From assembly GCA_902620405.1 (NCBI GenBank), contig CACNIC010000001.1, forward strand, positions 124,001 through 188,000: 64,000 nucleotides of DNA, read 5' to 3'. A model generated the notes under the pieces. That model was not told where the DNA came from. It saw nothing but the letters and a program-made list of their open reading frames with translations, and made no database searches. Shown here piece after piece: positions 1-8,842 of this stretch (positions within the stretch are counted from its first letter, which is position 1; each line of letters starts with the position of its first letter). The DNA comes from an uncultured SAR202 cluster bacterium. Its GTDB lineage: Bacteria > Chloroflexota > Dehalococcoidia > Lucifugimonadales > Lucifugimonadaceae. The translations under genes and the position numbers were made by a program.

Positions 1-1
1 C

Positions 2-139
2 AAGGGAGAATCTCTAGAATTTTCAATAAGAAAATCAAAAGAATTTTTAACAAATGGTCTTAAAAATTCATATAGTGTTGGTGAAGGTCCTGGTCCAGTA
101 AACCATTTTTTCAACTTCAAAAATCATAATGAGATTTAA
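2..139 (+). CDS. C-terminal fragment of a CDS entering from outside the window, product unknown
   Basis: Open frame from position 2: KGESLEFSIRKSKEFLTNGLKNSYSVGEGPGPVNHFFNFKNHNEI*; overlaps the next start codon by 11 nt. Confidence 0.6.
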   Translation, partial: KGESLEFSIRKSKEFLTNGLKNSYSVGEGPGPVNHFFNFKNHNEI

Positions 140-770
140 AGAAAAAAAGTCCACTAAATTAAGTTACCTTATTAGAATTCCAGATAATATTGATGATCTA
201 AAAAATGTAAATATTATTTTTTTTATGCATGGTTATGGGGACAGCATGAAAGGAATATCTCAAATAGGAAATTTATTAAATCCTGAAAACATACATGTTT
301 TTTTTAATGCCCCATTTAAGATGGATGTAGGTTTTGGCACAGAAGGCTTTAGATGGTTTGAGTTTCCATCTAATGAAGATGAGTTTAAGTTTTCTCAGCA
401 GGCAATAAGCCAAACAATATCTGAAATTTTAAATGATATTAAATTCAATATTAAAGGGATTTTTATTGGAGGATTTTCTCAAGGAGGCATGATGACTCTG
501 CACAATAACTATAATGAAAAAGTAGATGGCCTTATAATTCTTGGTTCACAATTACTTTACGAAAATAAAGAATTTAATTTAAATATGAAAACAAAAATTT
601 TTATGTCTCACGGAACATACGATCAGGTAATCCCTATTATGGGTTCAACTCAGACTCTAAATTTTTTAAGGAAAAAAGGTTTTAGCGTAGATTACAAAGA
701 ATACCCTATAGGACACGAAATTAGTTTGGATCAAATTAACGAATTAAATAATTGGATTGATAAAATTTAA
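129..770 (+). CDS. alpha/beta hydrolase, phospholipase/carboxylesterase family
   Basis: FFMHGYGDS, GGFSQGG nucleophile elbow, C-terminal D and H (YDQVIP, GHEI). Confidence 0.8.
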   Translation: MRFKEKKSTKLSYLIRIPDNIDDLKNVNIIFFMHGYGDSMKGISQIGNLLNPENIHVFFNAPFKMDVGFGTEGFRWFEFPSNEDEFKFSQQAISQTISEILNDIKFNIKGIFIGGFSQGGMMTLHNNYNEKVDGLIILGSQLLYENKEFNLNMKTKIFMSHGTYDQVIPIMGSTQTLNFLRKKGFSVDYKEYPIGHEISLDQINELNNWIDKI

Positions 771-771
771 A

Positions 772-1974
772 TTATTGCATTCCGCAAATATTTGAATTAA
801 TTAAAAATTTTATTTCATCAGATGGGTATCCTAATTCTTTAAGTATCTTTTTTGAATGCTCACCGTAAAGTGGTGCAGGCGTTTTTATTTCACCTGGGGT
901 TTTACTTAATTTAACTGCCACGCCAATGTTTCTGCTATTTTTTTGTTTTGGATGATCTAATTTTACATCCATATTTCTGTGCCTTACCTGCTCATCATTC
1001 CAAACCTCTTCCATATTGTATATGGGTCCGCTAGGAATACTATTCTCAATCAATATACTAATCCATTCTTTGCTAGACTTTGTAATAAATATTTCTTCAA
1101 GAATTTTTTCCAGTTTAACTTTATTTAATTGTCTATTCTTAGAATCTGAAAAATCAGGATCATCATTTAATTTTTCCATTCCTAATACTTTTATCAGTCT
1201 CTCCCAATTTGATTGATTTGCAGCACCAATATTGATATATCCGTCCTTTGTTTTAAAAGCTTGATAAGGAGCAGTTAATCTGTGAGCAGATCCATCAGGA
1301 GTAGAAATTTTACCGGTAGTAAAATAAATACTGCTTTCATACATAGTGTAAGCTAAAGCAGATTCCAGTAAAGAAACTTCTAAATATTGCCCTTCATTTT
1401 TCTTTAATCTGTGTATGTATGCAGATAAGATTCCCTGCATTGCAAACATTCCTGTATTTAAGTCAGCTATTGGAACACCAACCTTTACAGGAGGAGAATC
1501 TGGATGCCCAGTTATACTCATAAGACCACTCATTCCTTGAGCAATTAAATCGAAACCACCTCTTTTTGCATATGGTCCATCTGTGCCAAAGCCTGTAATT
1601 GAACAATATATAATTTTTGAATTTATTTTTTTGGTATCCTTATACCCAAAACCTAACTTATCCATTGTGCCGACCCTTGAGTTTTCAATCAAAACATCTG
1701 CATTTTTAATAAGTTTTCTTAAAATCTTCTTTCCTTGTTCTTCTTTGATGTCAAGAGAAATGCTTTCTTTATTTCTATTTAATTGTACAAATGCAGAAGA
1801 GTCCTTTCCTATAAATGGAGGCCCCCATGTTCTTACATCGTCGCCACCATTTGGTTTTTCAACTTTAATAACCCTTGCTCCGTGGTCAGCTAATAACATT
1901 GAACAAAATGGCCCAGCAAGAATTTGACTACAATCAATTACTGTTATTCCTTCCAAGGATTGATTAGATGGCAT
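772..1974 (-). CDS. CoA-transferase family III (CaiB/BaiF)
   Basis: LEGITVIDCSQILAGPFCSMLLADHGARVIKVEKPNGGDDVRTWGPPF is typical of the family. Confidence 0.93.
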   Translation of the reverse strand: MPSNQSLEGITVIDCSQILAGPFCSMLLADHGARVIKVEKPNGGDDVRTWGPPFIGKDSSAFVQLNRNKESISLDIKEEQGKKILRKLIKNADVLIENSRVGTMDKLGFGYKDTKKINSKIIYCSITGFGTDGPYAKRGGFDLIAQGMSGLMSITGHPDSPPVKVGVPIADLNTGMFAMQGILSAYIHRLKKNEGQYLEVSLLESALAYTMYESSIYFTTGKISTPDGSAHRLTAPYQAFKTKDGYINIGAANQSNWERLIKVLGMEKLNDDPDFSDSKNRQLNKVKLEKILEEIFITKSSKEWISILIENSIPSGPIYNMEEVWNDEQVRHRNMDVKLDHPKQKNSRNIGVAVKLSKTPGEIKTPAPLYGEHSKKILKELGYPSDEIKFLINSNICGMQ

Positions 1975-2018
1975 TGTTTAAATATCCTTAAGTTATATTT
2001 ATTTAGTAGGAGAATAAT

Positions 2019-2777
2019 TTGTTTAGCATAAAAGATAAAGTTTCAATAGTTACTGGGGGAAACGGAGGGATAGGAGAAGGTATTGCAAAGGGCTTTGCAG
2101 ATTCAGGTTCAATAGTAGCAATTGTCGGTAGAAATGATGAAAAATCGAAAAAGGTTAAGGATGATATTGTAGAATCAGGTGGTAAGGCAGAATATTTTAG
2201 TTGCGATGTTTCAAAATATGAATCTGTTAAATCTTGTATCGAAGAGGTTAACAGTAAGCTGGGCTCAGTTGATATACTTGTTAATAATGCTGGAATAGGA
2301 ATAAGAACTAAAGAGCCCCAAGAATTAACCGAAGATAATTGGCGTACCGTCATAGAAACAAATTTATCAAGTGTGCATTATTTTTCTTCTTTAATCATCG
2401 ACCAAATGAAAGAAAAAGGCTCTGGAAAAATAATTAATATTGGTTCAATGTTTTCTATTTTTGGAGGAGCTCATGCTTCTGTATATGCAGCAAGTAAAGG
2501 TGGAGTTGTTCAATACACTAAGAGTTGTGCAGTGGCATGGATTAAATATGGAATTCAAGTAAATGCTATTTTGCCTGGATATATTACAACAAATCTCACT
2601 GATGGATTTAAAGAATTTTTTCCTGAAGAAGCTAATTTAGTTACTACTAGGATCCCTGCTGGAAGGTGGGGAGTACCGAATGATCTTGCAGGCACAGCAA
2701 TATATTTAGCATCTCCAGCTTCAGATTATGTAACTGGAACATTTATCCCCGTTGATGGAGGGTATTCAATTAGGTGA
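2019..2777 (+). CDS. SDR family oxidoreductase
   Basis: TGGNGGIGEGIA, NNAG, YAASKGG motifs; TTG start with AGGAG upstream. Confidence 0.9.
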   Translation: MFSIKDKVSIVTGGNGGIGEGIAKGFADSGSIVAIVGRNDEKSKKVKDDIVESGGKAEYFSCDVSKYESVKSCIEEVNSKLGSVDILVNNAGIGIRTKEPQELTEDNWRTVIETNLSSVHYFSSLIIDQMKEKGSGKIINIGSMFSIFGGAHASVYAASKGGVVQYTKSCAVAWIKYGIQVNAILPGYITTNLTDGFKEFFPEEANLVTTRIPAGRWGVPNDLAGTAIYLASPASDYVTGTFIPVDGGYSIR

Positions 2778-4109
2778 TTAGTCCCAAGGGATATTTTCTT
2801 CTGGGATCACATCGTCTAATTGGTCAGGCACATCTTCCCATGGTATTTGCTCCCATGGTTTCATTTTGCCAAGCTTTCCTGTTAAAGAAGAAAGCCTGTC
2901 TTTTAAATCAAGCATCTTAGTTACAGGTATTTTATCAACTGGTAATTTATCAGCTGGAAAATTAACTTTATCTAGTGGAATTTTTTTCCAAAATTGTTCT
3001 TGTGAATCTCTCTCAGCATTTGCAAGTGAATTAGTTATTTCATTGCTACACTTCAAATATTCTTCATTCTCACAAAGAGTATATAAGCCAACCAACCCAA
3101 AATAATAAGAGGATTTATAGTGATTAGTAAAATCCCTCTTAGTAAATAAAATTGCAGTATTAATATCAGAAGGATCATACATATCTCCAGATTCATCAAT
3201 TTGAATTAACTCACCCACATGCTCATAAGGGATTAGCATTCCAGGAACTCTTGCTATTGGATCATTCGCAACAACTACCCTAAAGAGATTAATTGGCAAT
3301 TTTTCAAAAGCATTCCTAAAATCATTTGTCCCAACTCTTGGAGCTCCAAATGTCACTGTATTAACTTCTCTATTCAATGAAGAAGCAATATCAAAACTTG
3401 CAAGTGTAGCAAGTGCACCACCTAAACTGTGGCCAACAACATGAATTTCTTTATCAGGATGCTTATCAACATATTCAATTACTTTTTCTCTGAATAGAAT
3501 ATATTCGCTCACAAATCCTTCATGTGCTTTGATTTCTGATAATTCAGGATCATCAAGATAAGACATTTTCTTGAGTGTTGCGCGTGCATCGGTAAGCATG
3601 TTTAAAATTCTTTCCCATCTTTTATCACTACCAGTATCTCTAAATGCAACAATCACTTTATCCATCTCTGTTACCACATATGCCTGACCACCACTCATTA
3701 CTACACCATAATCCAAAAATTCAGCTTTCTTATCATTTCCTGGAACAATTGGTTCTCCAACAAGTTCGATTCCAGCAGATTCTAGATATTCCTTCATTTC
3801 ATTTGCTTCTGCCATAACCCAATATGTATGCTGAAGTGACCTCATGGCAATTTTTAATGTTTCAATTGAAAAAGAATTAAGTGAATCTAAAATTGGATTT
3901 GATAATAATTCCTTTTCATTGCTTTTTAATTGTTCTTTGTCAATGTTTAAGCTTAGAGTTTTTTGTTCTTTTGCTGATGATGTAGCTTTGAGATCTTTTT
4001 CACTTATTTCATTTCCTTCATTATCCGTTTTAGTAACATTACAACCAATCAAAAGAAACGCTAAAAGCATTAATTTAAAGAAAACAGAAAACTTTTTATT
4101 CGACATCAT
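2778..4109 (-). CDS. lipase class 3 family lipoprotein
   Basis: Lipobox LLIGC, VVGHSLGGALATLASFD, TFGAPRVG; Pro/Asp-rich repetitive tail. Confidence 0.88.
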   Translation of the reverse strand: MMSNKKFSVFFKLMLLAFLLIGCNVTKTDNEGNEISEKDLKATSSAKEQKTLSLNIDKEQLKSNEKELLSNPILDSLNSFSIETLKIAMRSLQHTYWVMAEANEMKEYLESAGIELVGEPIVPGNDKKAEFLDYGVVMSGGQAYVVTEMDKVIVAFRDTGSDKRWERILNMLTDARATLKKMSYLDDPELSEIKAHEGFVSEYILFREKVIEYVDKHPDKEIHVVGHSLGGALATLASFDIASSLNREVNTVTFGAPRVGTNDFRNAFEKLPINLFRVVVANDPIARVPGMLIPYEHVGELIQIDESGDMYDPSDINTAILFTKRDFTNHYKSSYYFGLVGLYTLCENEEYLKCSNEITNSLANAERDSQEQFWKKIPLDKVNFPADKLPVDKIPVTKMLDLKDRLSSLTGKLGKMKPWEQIPWEDVPDQLDDVIPEENIPWD

Positions 4110-4112
4110 TTT

Positions 4113-5237
4113 TTACCTCTTTAGAAACTTTATACATACTGGATATGGAATATCTATCTTGAAACCAGTTGGGTCAAGTTTTCCACTTTCCTTATTAATT
4201 TTAAATGTAAATATATCGCTTGAATCTTGATTTGCTGCTAATAAAAAATTTCCATTTGGGTCTATGGCAAAATTTCTTGGTGTTTTACCTAATGTAGACT
4301 GAAAATCAATATTTTCTAATTTTCTACCTTCATCTGATACTTTATAAATCGCAAGACTATCATGCCCTCTGTTTGATCCGTATAAATATTTTCCATCAGG
4401 ACTAATGTGGATATCTGCACAACTTTTCTGCTCATAATCTGGGGGCAAAGTTGATATAGATTGAATTTCATTCAATTTTCCATTATGGTCATCAAGATCA
4501 AACACAGATATATTTGCCCCTAGCTCATGAATGACGTAAACCACTTTTCCGTTAGGATGGAATTCTAAATGCCTTGGACCCATCCCGGGAGTTACTTTTG
4601 CAAATTCTGGCACATTAGATAAAAGTTTTTTTGATTCATTATCAATTTTATAAATAATCACTTTGTCAGTTCCTAAATCTGGGACAAGGGCATATTTGCC
4701 TGAAGGGGAAATATTTATAGAGTGCGCATGAGGCTCCATTTGTCTTTCAGGATTAATGCTTGAGCCTTGGTGTTGTATTACTTGGACATTTTCATTTAAA
4801 CTTCCATCATCATTTATTCTAGCTAATGTAGACGCTCCTCCGGCATAATTTGCAGCTAACAAAATAGAACCAGAAGCATCAGTCATTAAATGACAAGGGC
4901 CATTTGAACCGGTAGAAATAGAGTTAATAATGTTTAGTGATGCATTTTCTTTATCAACTAAGTATGAAGACAGAGCTCCACCTCTTTCATCATCTATTTC
5001 ACCTACAGAATAAAGATATTTTCCATCAGGTGAAACTGACAGAAAAGATGGGTTGTCCTTTTCGTACGCTGTATTTAATAGTCCTAATTCACCACTTTTA
5101 GAATTATAACCTAATATATAAATCCCTTTGCTTTTTAAACCTTCATTAACCACATTACCCTTTGTATATGTTCCAATAAATGCAAGGTAATCAAAATTGT
5201 CCAAAACATACTCCTTTAAATATTTAATAATTAGCAT
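4113..5237 (-). CDS. lactonase/6-phosphogluconolactonase-type beta-propeller; true start probably an internal TTG (MDNFDYLAFIGTYTKG)
   Basis: FIGTYTKG, repeated SPDGKYLY blades, GPRHLEFHPNGK; AAAGGAG lies just upstream of the internal TTG. Confidence 0.85.
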   Translation of the reverse strand: MLIIKYLKEYVLDNFDYLAFIGTYTKGNVVNEGLKSKGIYILGYNSKSGELGLLNTAYEKDNPSFLSVSPDGKYLYSVGEIDDERGGALSSYLVDKENASLNIINSISTGSNGPCHLMTDASGSILLAANYAGGASTLARINDDGSLNENVQVIQHQGSSINPERQMEPHAHSINISPSGKYALVPDLGTDKVIIYKIDNESKKLLSNVPEFAKVTPGMGPRHLEFHPNGKVVYVIHELGANISVFDLDDHNGKLNEIQSISTLPPDYEQKSCADIHISPDGKYLYGSNRGHDSLAIYKVSDEGRKLENIDFQSTLGKTPRNFAIDPNGNFLLAANQDSSDIFTFKINKESGKLDPTGFKIDIPYPVCIKFLKR

Positions 5238-5275
5238 ACATTAAAATAAGGAATTAAAAAAAGAGCAAAAAAAAA

Positions 5276-5294
5276 GTCCGGTTTTTGACCGAAC
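5276..5294 (-). terminator. Rho-independent terminator on the minus strand
   Basis: Minus strand GTTCGGT-CAAAA-ACCGGAC followed by U9 (A-run 5267-5275 on +). Confidence 0.75.
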
Positions 5295-5303
5295 AATAAA
5301 TAT

Positions 5304-5333
5304 ATTATAACACAATTTTTTTTTCACTGTCAA
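5304..5333 (-). promoter_or_regulatory. sigma70-type promoter, minus strand
   Basis: Minus strand TTGACA (5333-5328), 18-bp spacer, TATAAT (5309-5304); perfect hexamers. Confidence 0.7.
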
Positions 5334-5358
5334 TACATTAGGTTTGATAATTAAAATT

Positions 5359-6222
5359 TTATAAATTAATTCCTGTCAATTCTTGTGTTTTTTCCCATAA
5401 TAAATTTCTTAGCTCTCCATCATTGCAAATAGGATTAGGATCAACAATTACTGGATTGCCTTTCCATTGATTTTTAGTGTCAAATCCAATAAATTCCCCC
5501 CCATTCAAATGTTGATTAGTCATGGATTCATAAATAGGCTTTATACCAATAATTGTTGGAGGTAAAATTGGTAATGAGTATATAAGTTTAGAAATCCAAA
5601 CGTATCTTCCCAAGCTACTTTTTACTACACCAGGGTGACAGGCAATTGATTTAGTTTTAAAACCTCTCTGCCTTAGTTTATTTGAAAGTTCAATAGAAAA
5701 CATCAATCTGAAAAGATTAGTGTAAGAATATAATTCTCTTTTATATTTCAAATTATTGTGTGTTTTATTAGGATTAAAAAAATTCCAATCTAAACTTTTA
5801 ACGCTATAACTGGAAATACTTGAAACATTGATTATTTTAGAGTTACTATTTTTTTCTAAAAGATCAATTAATTTCAATGATAAGTAGTAATAGCCTATGT
5901 AATTAATAAAAAAAGTTACATTTATTCCATTTTTAAGAAAATAATTTGGATGAAACATTACTCCAGCATTGTTTACTAAATAATTTATATTTAATTTTTC
6001 ATGTCTTATCTGTCTAGAAAAAGTATCAATACTTTCATAATTTGATAAATCTATTTCTATAAATTTTGATCTTATTCCAAGCCTTTTTTCTGCATCTAGC
6101 CCCTTTTTTCTATTTCTACAAGCTAAAATAACAAAATAATTTTCTGAAATTAATTTCTTAGCTAATTCAAATCCAATACCACTGTTAGATCCTGTAATTA
6201 TCACTGTTTTATTTGATTTCAT
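5359..6222 (-). CDS. SDR family NAD(P)-dependent oxidoreductase (retinol-dehydrogenase-like)
   Basis: TGSNSGIGFELAKKL, NNAGVMF, YSYTNLFRLMF, HPGVVKSSLGR. Confidence 0.87.
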   Translation of the reverse strand: MKSNKTVIITGSNSGIGFELAKKLISENYFVILACRNRKKGLDAEKRLGIRSKFIEIDLSNYESIDTFSRQIRHEKLNINYLVNNAGVMFHPNYFLKNGINVTFFINYIGYYYLSLKLIDLLEKNSNSKIINVSSISSYSVKSLDWNFFNPNKTHNNLKYKRELYSYTNLFRLMFSIELSNKLRQRGFKTKSIACHPGVVKSSLGRYVWISKLIYSLPILPPTIIGIKPIYESMTNQHLNGGEFIGFDTKNQWKGNPVIVDPNPICNDGELRNLLWEKTQELTGINL

Positions 6223-6307
6223 ATTAATACTATTAAATTAATTAATACTATATAATATTATATATAGTAATTATGATTTTATTATTTATCTCGTTATAAT
6301 TTTATTC

Positions 6308-6400
6308 ATGTTTAATAATAAACTACCCACTTATATTTTTATAATTGCTGCAATCCTTGATGCCATTTTAATAATATTGGTTTTTACCTATTGCTTATAA
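6308..6400 (+). CDS. 30-aa single-TM microprotein, not in the supplied ORF track
   Basis: MFNNKLPTYIFIIAAILDAILIILVFTYCL*; TAA directly followed by the ATG of the next gene. Confidence 0.5.
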   Translation: MFNNKLPTYIFIIAAILDAILIILVFTYCL

Positions 6401-6904
6401 ATGAAAATTAAAATAACAAAATTTATTAAAGAATATCAAAATCAAGTCCAATCTATGGTTTTTGATGGTTTAAATGATACAGCTAATAATCATAATAATA
6501 ATGTAAAACTTGCTATTAAAAATTATTTGAATAGATCTTTGAATGAAGATTTAGGTTCAATTTTTTCACATTTTAATGATAAAGGTATTTTTTATGTTGC
6601 TATAAATGAAAAAGGTGAAGTCGTTGGTTCTCTCGGAGCTGAATATGTAGATGGTAATAAGTTTAGACTAAAAAGGCTTAGTGTAAAAATTGGTTATAGA
6701 AATAACGGTATTGCAAAAGAACTGTTAAAAAAGGTTGAAAAATGGGTTTTAGATAACAATGGAAATGAATTAATATTAGGTACTTCAGAAATTCAAGAAA
6801 AAGCTTTTAATTTTTGGACATCTAATGGCTTCAAACTACTTAATACAGACATTTCTGATATTGGTATTAAATTATATTCTTTAAAGAAAGAGCTTAAACC
6901 TTAA
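6401..6904 (+). CDS. GNAT family N-acetyltransferase
   Basis: GSLGAEYVDGNKFRLKRLSVKIGYRNNGIAKELLKKVEKW. Confidence 0.88.
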   Translation: MKIKITKFIKEYQNQVQSMVFDGLNDTANNHNNNVKLAIKNYLNRSLNEDLGSIFSHFNDKGIFYVAINEKGEVVGSLGAEYVDGNKFRLKRLSVKIGYRNNGIAKELLKKVEKWVLDNNGNELILGTSEIQEKAFNFWTSNGFKLLNTDISDIGIKLYSLKKELKP

Positions 6905-7424
6905 CCTTGTTTATTGATAAGTAAATTGTAATTGCAAGACTTATGAGCCAGTAAAAAAAGTCTACTTGAAATCCAAATGAAATTATTAAGTGCCCAGCAG
7001 CAGCACTTAAACCGGCAATTAAAGTTAAAGTTAAACTTTTTTTATATTTTGAAGTTCTCTCAATAATATTTCCTATTGCCCAGCCTAATAATGGAGGCAC
7101 AAGCAATAATAAGTAAAAAACAATTATTCCTGGAGCAACATTATTTATGATGTTCAAAGTAGCATTAATTCCTATTGAAAGAACTATTGAAGATGTGCTG
7201 CACACCACAAAGCTTAAAATAAGTTCTTTCGGGGTAGGATTAAAAGCAGGATTTTTTTTCAATTTTGCACACTTTCTACATTTAGGGACAGTTTTAGTCT
7301 GAATCATGCATTTTGGGCAAATAAATTCTTGGCAATCAGCATCACCACATTTTAAATTAGTATTTACTTTGCTTCCACATGCGCACTTGTTGAGTATTAT
7401 TCTTTTATCTAAAGTCTCTGTCAT
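6894..7424 (-). CDS. zinc-ribbon plus multi-TM membrane protein
   Basis: N-terminal CACG...CGDADC...CPKC...CRKC followed by several hydrophobic helices. Confidence 0.65.
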   Translation of the reverse strand: MTETLDKRIILNKCACGSKVNTNLKCGDADCQEFICPKCMIQTKTVPKCRKCAKLKKNPAFNPTPKELILSFVVCSTSSIVLSIGINATLNIINNVAPGIIVFYLLLLVPPLLGWAIGNIIERTSKYKKSLTLTLIAGLSAAAGHLIISFGFQVDFFYWLISLAITIYLSINKVKV

Positions 7425-8010
7425 AAATAATTCTATTAATTATAATATTTATATCAAATTTAAACTGATTTCCAGTTACTCTTTTTAATATTGTTAAAAA
7501 TATACAAGCGAGATAGCAATAAAGCACATTTAACGAAAAGCCTATTGATATAAATGCAGTAATAGTTAGAGATATTATCCATGTTATTCCGCCATCTTTA
7601 AACTTACTAAAATAAAGTAACAAATATGTGCCATATAGAATGAGAGCTAATACAAAGTTGATTCCGAGCAAAGAGCCAATTGCTATTGCCATCCCTCTCC
7701 CACCTTTAAATTTTAAAAAAATTGACCAATTATTACCTATCATTTGAATAATTAAAATATATAAAAAAATATATTCATTATTAATATTCAATATATATTT
7801 GCATAAAAAAACAGGAAAAAATCCTTTAATTACACTATCTCCAAAAAATATTGTTAGCCCTGCAAATTTTGAATGATTACTCCAAATATATGATGAACCC
7901 AAATGATCATTTTTGTTAAATTCTAAATTTTTATAATTTGATAAATATTGAGTAGATAAATTAACTGAAGATAAGATAAAAATAATTGTTAAAAATATTA
8001 AAATTTCCAT
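7405..8010 (-). CDS. plsY: glycerol-3-phosphate acyltransferase PlsY-like
   Basis: GNNWSIFLKFKGGRGMAIAIGSLLGI and FFGDSVIKGFFPVFL match PlsY motifs; divergent N-terminal motif. Confidence 0.75.
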   Translation of the reverse strand: MEILIFLTIIFILSSVNLSTQYLSNYKNLEFNKNDHLGSSYIWSNHSKFAGLTIFFGDSVIKGFFPVFLCKYILNINNEYIFLYILIIQMIGNNWSIFLKFKGGRGMAIAIGSLLGINFVLALILYGTYLLLYFSKFKDGGITWIISLTITAFISIGFSLNVLYCYLACIFLTILKRVTGNQFKFDINIIINRIIYDRDFR

Positions 8011-8840
8011 TTTATTTTCCCATTTAATATTTTTTTTGCATTTGAATAAAAATGAATAAATTCTTCTTCAGATAAATTATTTTTTCCTAAGTAAGAATTT
8101 TTTCCTGGCCTGTGAAAATCACTTCCAGCAGTTTTTATTAATCCCATAGATATAAATTCTTCATCATCTTTATATATTTTTTTATTTTCTATAACTTCTA
8201 TTCCAGTTAATCCTTTCTTAACTAATTTGGGAATGATCTTTTCAGCATTATTTATTGTATGAGGATGTGCAATTGAGCAAACACCTCCAGCTGCATTTAC
8301 TATTCTAATAATTTCAGCGGTATTAAATTCATATTTTTCTGGATAATTACTTCTATATTTATTTAAATAAATATCAAATGCATCAGAAACCCTTTTTACT
8401 ATTCCTTTTCTTTGCATTGCGTATGCAATATGGAGCCTTCCTAATGAGCCATTAACATTAACTAGCAAATCTCCCCAATTGATATTAAACCCTTCCCCCT
8501 TAAGATTACTTAATGCATACTTTGCAAACTCATTCCTCCTCAGTTGCAGTTGTTTTAGAATATCATTTAAACCAGTATTATTAGCGTCAAAAAAATAACC
8601 CAAAAGATGAATACTAGATCCTTCAAAAGTTGTTGAAATCTCAACCCCAGGGATTAATAAAATTTGATTTGCATATGAGTCGTTAATAATTTTTCTAGCT
8701 TTTTTATATCCTGACAAAGTGTCATGATCTGTTATAGAAAGATATTTAATTTTTTTATCTATAGCTTCATTAATTATTTCAATTGGACTCAATTCTCCGT
8801 CAGAAAAATTAGTATGCGTATGAAGGTCTGCTAAATTCAA
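7998..8840 (-). CDS. PHP domain phosphoesterase
   Basis: ADLHTHTNFSDGELSP, SITDHDTLSGY, PGVEIS, AHPH, GSDFH metal-binding motifs. Confidence 0.92.
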   Translation of the reverse strand: MNLADLHTHTNFSDGELSPIEIINEAIDKKIKYLSITDHDTLSGYKKARKIINDSYANQILLIPGVEISTTFEGSSIHLLGYFFDANNTGLNDILKQLQLRRNEFAKYALSNLKGEGFNINWGDLLVNVNGSLGRLHIAYAMQRKGIVKRVSDAFDIYLNKYRSNYPEKYEFNTAEIIRIVNAAGGVCSIAHPHTINNAEKIIPKLVKKGLTGIEVIENKKIYKDDEEFISMGLIKTAGSDFHRPGKNSYLGKNNLSEEEFIHFYSNAKKILNGKIKWKF

Positions 8841-8842
8841 AA

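Noticed and set aside
2003-2353. 116-aa minus ORF antisense to the SDR gene
   Set aside because: Mirror frame of a well-supported SDR; low-complexity Ser/Phe/Pro composition.
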